Source: Buddleja alternifolia (lineage: Eukaryota > Streptophyta > Magnoliopsida > Lamiales > Scrophulariaceae). From it: a stretch of 64,000 nt of DNA. The stretch is taken from contig CM033399.1 in the NCBI GenBank assembly GCA_019426215.1, positions 21,213,022-21,277,021 of the forward strand. The letters run 5' to 3'. A model generated the notes under the pieces. The model did not search any database, was not told the DNA's origin, and was given only the letters and a program-made list of their open reading frames with translations. The first letter of the stretch is position 1; every line of letters starts with the position of its first letter. This document shows positions 58,041 to 64,000 of the stretch, one piece after another. Both the position numbers and the translations under genes were made by a program.

Positions 58041-58729
58041 GAACTCTCTCCTCGAGGTGCTTGCTTAAGGCCATAGAGCACCTTATCTAGCTTGTAAACC
58101 ATACTCTTGCCATGGTTGTTGATGAATCCTGGTGGTTACTCCACATATTCTTCTTCTTGCATTTTACCATTCAGGAAAGCACTCTTCATGTCCATTTGAT
58201 ACAATGTGAACTTATTGAATACTGCATATGCTAGAAACATGCGAATTGCTTCAAGACGGACGACAGGAGCATATGTCTCATCAAAATCAATACCATCTTC
58301 TTGGCAATGTCCTTGAGTGACAAGTCTGTCTTTGTTCCTTGTAACAATACCATTCTTATCCATCTTGTTTCTGAAAACCCATCTAGTCCCAATAACTGTT
58401 TGGTGAGTTGACTAGGGAACTAGCATCCAAACCTTACTTCTTTCAAACTGATTAAGCTCTTCTTGCATGGCTTCAATCCAACTAGGATCACTTAGCGCTT
58501 CATCGACTTTCTTAGGTTCCATTTGGGATAGGAAACGCACGAACATGGCCTCATTGAAAGTAGCGGCTCTAGACCTCACAGGAGCTCTAATATCTCCAAT
58601 AATTTGCTTTGGTGGATGATCAAGTAGCCATAGTCTATCTGGCTGGAACGGGTTTAGAGGTTGTTGCGGCGCTTGATCTTGCATTGCATTCCCATTAACC
58701 TCATGCACAAGCGCTAGAAGTTCACACAC
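58041..58729 (-). pseudogene. Sirevirus RT, N-terminal third (minus-strand copy)
   Basis: Open pieces 58729-58412 (NPFQPDRLWLLDHPP, SQMEPKKVDEALSDPSW, KVWMLVP) and 58363-58136 (MDKNGIVTRNKDRLV, YQMDMKSAFLNGK). The remaining bases down to 58041 read KLDKVLYGLKQAPR. The catalytic YVDD region is absent because the element ends here. A stop follows YVE at about 58133. Confidence 0.88.
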
Positions 58730-58741
58730 TCTATTTTGCTC

Positions 58742-59840
58742 TTAATGATCATTCTCTTCATGATCATCAGCAAATCTTGTAATACCATCATTGATAGCCT
58801 CACGAGTAACCTTAGGAGGGGACACACAAATCTCATCATCGTCGTCACGTTCATCATCAATGATTAACTTGGATGCTTGATGACACAAATCTTCAACTTC
58901 TACATCACTAGCGTTAACCTTACTCGGCTCTTGGTTAGCATCATCAAAAACAACATGAATAGATTCCTCAACCTTATTGATTCGCCTATTTAGGATGCGA
59001 AAATTCTTTCCATTCTTGGCATAGCCTAGAAAGATTCCCTCATCCGCTTTAGGATCAAACGTTTTAAGGTTGTGGGATCCATTATTATGAATAAAGCTTT
59101 TTGAAGACGTGAAAATATAAAATATTTGGCTTTCTTCCCTTCCATAGTTCATATGGTGTTTTACCATGCTATTTGTTGATCATGCACCGATTCTGAGTAT
59201 AACACACAGTATTAATTGCATCAGCCCAAAACCGAGGAGCAAGCTTGGACTCAGCTAACATCGTCCTAGCAGCTTCCTTTAGCATTCTGTTCCGACGCTT
59301 AGCAACACTATTCTGTTGAGGAGTTCTAGGAGCTGAATACTGATGATCTATTCCATTTTCTGCACAAAACTTCTCAACAACCTTGTTAGTAAACTCAGTA
59401 CCGTGATCGCTTCTTATTCTTGCAACCTTAAGATTTTTCAAAGTTTGGAGTTGCCGAATAAGCGTTGTGAGCTTGTCACATGTTTCATCTTTGGATCAAA
59501 GAAATTCCACCTACGTAAATCGAGAGAAATCATCTACTATCACCAAAGAATACTTTTTACCGCTCACACTGATCGTTTGAACAGATCCAAACAGATCCAT
59601 GTGAAGTAGTTCAAGTATCCTCGAGGTAGATAGACAAGGATTTCTCTTGAAAGATGATTTAACTTGTTTGCCCATTTGACAAGCATCACAAAGGAGATCC
59701 TTATGAAAAGGTCCTTTAGGTAATCACTCTACAAGATTTAGCATTACAAGCTGAGAGATTGTTTTAAAGTTGAGGTGATTCATTTTTCTATGCCATAACC
59801 AACCCGTTTTAGATTCATTTTTAGCTACAAAGCATGTTGG
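58742..59840 (-). pseudogene. Sirevirus integrase (minus-strand copy)
   Basis: 59441-59169 holds the core: RIRSDHGTEFTN (second Asp), SAPRTPQQNSVAKRRNR. Where Copia integrases read V-E-R, this copy has A-K-R, so the catalytic Glu is replaced by Lys. 59167-58742 is the C-terminal domain (FLGYAKNGKNFRIL). The HHCC part (about 59840-59640) is present but in broken frames. Unlike the 13.9-kb copy it lacks the deletion in the core. Confidence 0.85.
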
Positions 59841-60018
59841 GTTGTTATCAAAACCCCAATCTACCAAATAAATATTATTTGTTCTTTTTCCTTTCAATTT
59901 AGTAGATCCAGTCTTAGCGTCGTTAATATAGCAATAGTCACTTGAAAATTTTACTTCAAAGCCTTTTTTAACAAAATTGACTTATGCCTAAGACCCTCAA
60001 CATAATATACATCACTTA

Positions 60019-60207
60019 TCATGATGTTCCCCTATGCACAGTACCTATACTTTTGTTTTTACCATTAGAGTTGTCACCAAATACAGCCTGAGGACCATTG
60101 GTAGCAGGGTAGTTGATCAAGAGATCCTTTGAGCCTGTCATGTGACTTGACGACCCACTATCGATGTACCAAACAGATGTATCGGCTCTGACTCTAGGTA
60201 CCTGCAT
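60019..60207 (-). pseudogene. Sirevirus aspartic protease (minus-strand copy)
   Basis: WYIDSGSSSHMTGSKDLL shows the intact retropepsin signature. The piece ends prematurely after GTVHRGTS relative to the other copy, which continues into the flap and C-terminal part. Confidence 0.85.
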
Positions 60208-60221
60208 TCAAAAAGGCAGTT

Positions 60222-60830
60222 CTAGTTCTTTTTAGGTACCCATTGTGATTTGGGTTCTTTAACATTAGTAGCGTTAGTTTGAAGTAGAACTTTAGGAACC
60301 CATATTTGCTTAGTCTTCATTGCGGGATGATTAGCCTTTTTGGGTTTCACCTTGTGTTGTGTGTGCTTCTTGGGTGCATAATAATATATTTGATTATAAT
60401 AGTAATCATATTCATAATCGTCGTCATCATAGTATTGATAATATGACCTTGATGGTTGTGGATATTGACGCTGGTATTTCCTTGGTGCTGGCTTAGGAAA
60501 CCTTCTTTTATGAATCATTCAATTTCATCTTTCCCTAGCCTGAGCCAGCTTTGGTTTTCTCATTTGGCCTCGTACGATTGTCCTTTGGTTCAGAAGGTGT
60601 TTGAATCTTTGAACCTTTCTCAACAAAGAACACACCCTTTCCTTTGTTGTTTGCCGTAACCTTTGATTTGTTTGATTGTTTCCCAAATTGATTGCATCCC
60701 CAGTCTTTTCACCAAATAATCTTGTTACCTCAGTCACATTGTCTAGCTTTCTTGACACTTTAGACAATGATGAGACGAGCTGCTCTGATTTAGCAAGTCT
60801 AGCGATCTGTTCATACCATATCAAGATCAC
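60222..60830 (-). pseudogene. Sirevirus gag-pol linker (minus-strand copy)
   Basis: Pieces 60830-60525 (LAKSEQLVSSLSK, coiled-coil type) and 60518-60222, with an Asp/Tyr-rich low-complexity tract (YYDDDDYEYDYYY) and a Lys-rich tract. Same order as 39181-39930 in the 13.9-kb copy. Confidence 0.7.
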
Positions 60831-61119
60831 CTTTCAACTTGAGTGATTTCAGTCTCAAGTGATTGGTTCTTCCCAATACATTGTTGCCGAGCTTGCAACT
60901 CTGCCTTGAGCATCACGTTTTCACCTCTGAGCGCCGATATCTAATCAGAGTGATTTTGATATAGTCTGGCGGCATCTGGACAATCTTGATAATATTCTTT
61001 TACTTTGTTAAGTAATTCTTCATAAGAGAGAGGATAAGCTAATTCAGTATTTACCTCAGATAGTGAGTCTGAAAATGCTTAATCATCTCTTGCCATGAGA
61101 TAGATTAGCACTGAATCAT

Positions 61120-62344
61120 CTACTGGCTCATCATCATCACTACTCTCTTCTGAGGACTCCAAATCTTCAGGTGCGGATGCTGGTTCTGATCCGCTAGTAA
61201 ACCTTGTTGACGAAGTTTTCTCCTGAATTGGTTTCTATCCAAGTAATCCTGCCTTATGGGCTTGGATACGTTTAGATATGGGCAATTTACCTGGTAGTGC
61301 CCTCGTTTCCTGCAATTATAACAAAGATTAATTTTCATTTTCTGTTCATTTGTTAACCTTGCAGTTTGTGGTTTTGAAACCACTGGCGCTGAGAGATTCT
61401 GTGGAGAAGACGCTTGGCACTGAATCAGCGCTAAAGGGGGAGGATTAGAATACTGAGGTGCTTGATACTGTTGTTGAGCAGGAGGAGACGTTTGATAGGA
61501 ATTCTGTCCTTGATGCTTTGGAGTTTTTCCTTTCTTCTCATATTTTAGAAATTTTCTGAACCTATTTAGTAACGCTAACTCCTCTTCCTCACTCATCTCT
61601 GACACCTTTATCTTATTACCCGATTTACCCTTAACTGATACGATTAGAGCTCCAGATTCTATCACTAGACTAACTGCATCACTCGCTAAATTTAACTCAA
61701 ACTCAAAAGCCTTGAGTTCTGAAAAAGCATCTTCTAGAGTTAGAAGATCCAACATATTTGATTCTCTCATAGCCGTCGTTTTCATCAAAACTCTACTAGG
61801 GAGACTTCTGAAAATCTTAACCACCATTTCTCGATTTTGTAAATCCATGCCTAGAGACGTTAACTCTGTAACGAGAGCAGTAAATCGTATATTCAACTGT
61901 TCTAGCGTCTCATTAGGCAACATCTTAAAACTGTTAAATCTTTCCTTGGCAATCAAAAGCTTGTTCTCTTTGATCTGAGCTTAACCCACCACAGATTATA
62001 GCCAACTTGTCCCATATTTCCTTAGTCGTAGAACACGACTTAACCTTGTTGAACAAATTATCATTATCACCAATGGATATACATTGAGCGTTCCGACCAA
62101 CATTATCCAAATTTGCTCTGCGACACTCATCTGTAGACCACTCATGCTTAGGCTTTACAACATAACCGTCTGGGGTCTCTTCTGTGGCTCCAGGCGCTCT
62201 AGTGCTGACTTTTAAGATTTGAATCAGCCCATATGAAATGATATCACACATTTCATCATCACACGAACAAAGATATGTAAATGTTTTGACCTTCCATGAG
62301 TCATAATTTGACTCGGTTAAGTTAAGTACTTTTGCAAATGCCAT
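61120..62344 (-). pseudogene. Sirevirus gag (minus-strand copy)
   Basis: ATG at 62344-62342 (MAFAKVLNLTESNYDSWKVK). The first piece runs to 61934 and the second from 61956 to 61120; the frame changes near 61975 (IICGG then SDQREQ instead of the expected continuation). The knuckle CYNCRKRGHYQVNCPY is complete with all four zinc ligands, unlike the plus-strand copy. The frame ends in an acidic segment. Confidence 0.9.
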
Positions 62345-62427
62345 GAAAGAAATTTAAAGCAACTAAATTTAAAAAAGGATCTAAACAAGCAGTTATGCTT
62401 GGAAATTTAAAAAAATCAACTTCAACC

Positions 62428-62439
62428 GCTCTGATACCA
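62428..62439 (-). other. Primer-binding site, minus-strand Sirevirus
   Basis: GCTCTGATACCA on the plus strand, a perfect 12-base complement type for initiator tRNA-Met when read on the minus strand, two bases from the LTR. Confidence 0.88.
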
Positions 62440-62441
62440 CT

Positions 62442-63968
62442 TGTTGGTCCCAAGTGGCTTACGAAATGGTCTAGAAGGGAGGGGGTTGAATAGACCTTGA
62501 AGTTTTCTTTAACTTCAAAAATTTGTATTCAAAGATATTGATGACGCTCAAAAAGATAGGCGCTTGGCTAAGCGTCTACTAGAAGATAGGTTTTAATAAG
62601 GTTAACTTAGATTCAAGATTTGAATACTGTAACCCAATGAGGTTAAGCATTCAATTCTTTTATTAGGGTTAGCACAGTGGAATAATTTTAAGTCTTCTTT
62701 TGAAAGGTTTTAGCATCATAACGTTTTTCTTAGTTGCTTTCAACTTTAAGTAATTTTATCAATGTGTTTACTTAACCGATTATGCAAAGATATGACAATA
62801 ATAAAATCGACGGTAAAGTGAAGAACACAATGTTTGAAAGGTTCATTGGATGGTGTAATCCCAACTACATCCTTCTTCTCCTTTTTCACTCAGAGGAAAT
62901 CCATTAAAATAATTCTCGAAGAATCACACAGAAACTTCTACAAAATAGAGGATGACATTGATTTGAATGGCTTGAGCTCCTTGGTCTCACAGACTTCTTC
63001 TCCAAGAGACTTCGATCCTCTTGCTTCTTTCATCCAGAGATAGTGCAAGTATTCAACTTCGACTTCACTTAGATCGCGAGGCTGAATAAGGGTTTTGTCT
63101 AACGGTTTGTTTGATTTTTGGAAGCTCAAACAACTTGAAATATCTCTATGGTAGAGTAGAGTTCTTCTGAAAAAGATGTTTGAGATTTTGGTTGACTGTC
63201 TCAGGGATTGGACAAAAGCAGAAGGAATTTTTTATTTGAATATTCGAGTTTTTCTGAAAGTTTAAGGAATGAGACTTCAATGCAACAAAGTTTTGGCTTG
63301 TAAGCTTATTGCTGAAGTCCTATTTATAGATTTTCTCGAGTAAAGTGTCTGTTGGACACATGGTCAAGCGTGTGTCTATCACTTTCGCGTGTGAACTACT
63401 TTCGTCCTTTATCCCTGAAATTTTGCTGCAAAAAGTTGGTGCCGCAGACTCTGAAAAGTTGGCAGTCCAATGAGAAGGCTTCTCCGTACGTCCTGGAGTG
63501 CTTATCACATTTAATGTTCTTATTAGCATTTAATGCATTTGAAATAAATGCCCGTTGGACATTAATGCTCTGAGTAAAATTGCATTTAACTCCTTCTGGA
63601 CTTCGGAATAAATTCAGGTGAATCCTTGTCTTGATAGACGCTCATTCAACACTAAATGATCCTTAGCTGAATCTTTACATTAACGCTTGAATTAGCTTGA
63701 CGCTTGCTACAAATCTTCATCTTCATTCTGACTTTAAACGCTTGAATCTTCAGACCTAACTACTGATAAACTCACTCAGAATAATATCAGACGCTCAGTC
63801 TAAGAATACTTAGCCTAACAGTCTAGAATAAAAATAAATAAAGCCTTATACAAATCTAACGCTCAAAGCCTATACATATTTTCTAATGAATCAAAACTTA
63901 TATATTTTGGGGTCTAACAAAAATCCTAGTTGTCATCATCAAAACATTTAACAAGAAATTTCCTAACA
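62442..63968 (-). repeat. 5' LTR of the minus-strand Sirevirus
   Basis: 1527 bp, the inverted equivalent of the other LTRs, starting TGTTGGTCCCAAGTGG on the plus strand and ending TTTCCTAACA. The TATA box is altered in this copy (TATAAATAG reads CTATTTATA at about 63320-63328). Confidence 0.92.
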
Positions 63969-64000
63969 GTTTGATATCCTAGATCTACCTTAATCTATCT
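63969..64000. other. Flank beyond the minus-strand LTR
   Basis: Only 32 bases; GTTTG would be the target-duplication copy on this side, but the other end is lost. Confidence 0.5.

Larger units (their letters stand above)
58041..63968 (-). mobile_element. Sirevirus-type Copia element, 5' part only
   Basis: Read from right to left: 5' LTR (63968-62442), primer site (62439-62428, perfect TGGTATCAGAGC), gag, linker, protease, integrase and the first third of RT, ending at about 58041 after GLKQAPR. RNase H, third ORF and 3' LTR are missing. It belongs to the same family as the 13.9-kb copy but carries its own set of frame breaks, so it is an independent older copy. Confidence 0.9.

Noticed and set aside
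1..64000. tRNA, rRNA or snoRNA genes
   Set aside because: No box B-like, anticodon-arm or rRNA core sequence was recognised by eye; primer-binding sites are only 12-base tRNA complements.

Overview
This is nuclear DNA from a flowering plant, most likely a eudicot: AT-rich, with spliced genes, a plant-specific IQ67-domain (IQD) gene, a plant-specific Dof zinc-finger relic and several plant retroelement lineages. I saw no rRNA gene, tRNA gene, CRISPR array or bacterial-type operon. Species cannot be named from the sequence. Only one host gene looks intact, the four-exon IQD gene at 12182-17552 (+), which encodes a 442-residue calmodulin-binding scaffold protein. A Dof-type transcription factor copy at 54198-55036 (+) is broken. 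Almost everything else is transposable elements and their debris.

Layout. 1-2095: 3' end of a Sirevirus-type Copia element (end of its extra ORF, polypurine tract, 3' LTR), butted against a Ty3/gypsy-like relic (2096-3013, -). 3.2-9.6 kb: AT-rich DNA with MITE-like inverted repeats, three tandem copies of a 186-bp repeat (6859-7416) and a decayed Harbinger-like Myb/SANT fragment. 9612-11292: solo Sirevirus LTR with a perfect GCCCC target-site duplication. 12.1-17.6 kb: the IQD gene, with a MITE in its 3.5-kb first intron. 19.4-29.4 kb: a run of fold-back structures: (i) a fold-back element with about 0.5-kb arms, flanked by a 92-bp direct duplication and interrupted by an L1-type LINE; (ii) a 3.66-kb terminal-inverted-repeat element whose interior is a head-to-head inverted minisatellite of about 21 bp units; (iii) an 880-bp Mutator-like MITE; (iv) a 163-bp MITE.

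29504-50230 is a nest. A short-LTR Copia element of about 4.9 kb (Ale/Retrofit-like) was hit twice by the same Sirevirus family: an internally shredded copy (31476-33408, TSD GGATC) and a 13.9-kb two-LTR copy (36040-49923, TSD ACGTG) with gag, pol and a 4.2-kb third ORF. 50.4-53.5 kb is an old, diverged threefold tandem repeat of about 1 kb units. 56.3-63.97 kb holds a minus-strand Sirevirus 5' half (LTR, PBS, gag, protease, integrase, start of RT) that ends abruptly inside RT and is joined to a different retroelement-type ORF.

All retroelement ORFs here carry stops, frameshifts or lost catalytic residues, so none looks autonomous. The strongest candidate for something unusual is the inverted-minisatellite fold-back element at 24534-28190. 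It resembles in architecture the fold-back (FB) elements of animals, whose inverted repeats are made of short tandem units. Element boundaries marked 'about' were read by eye.
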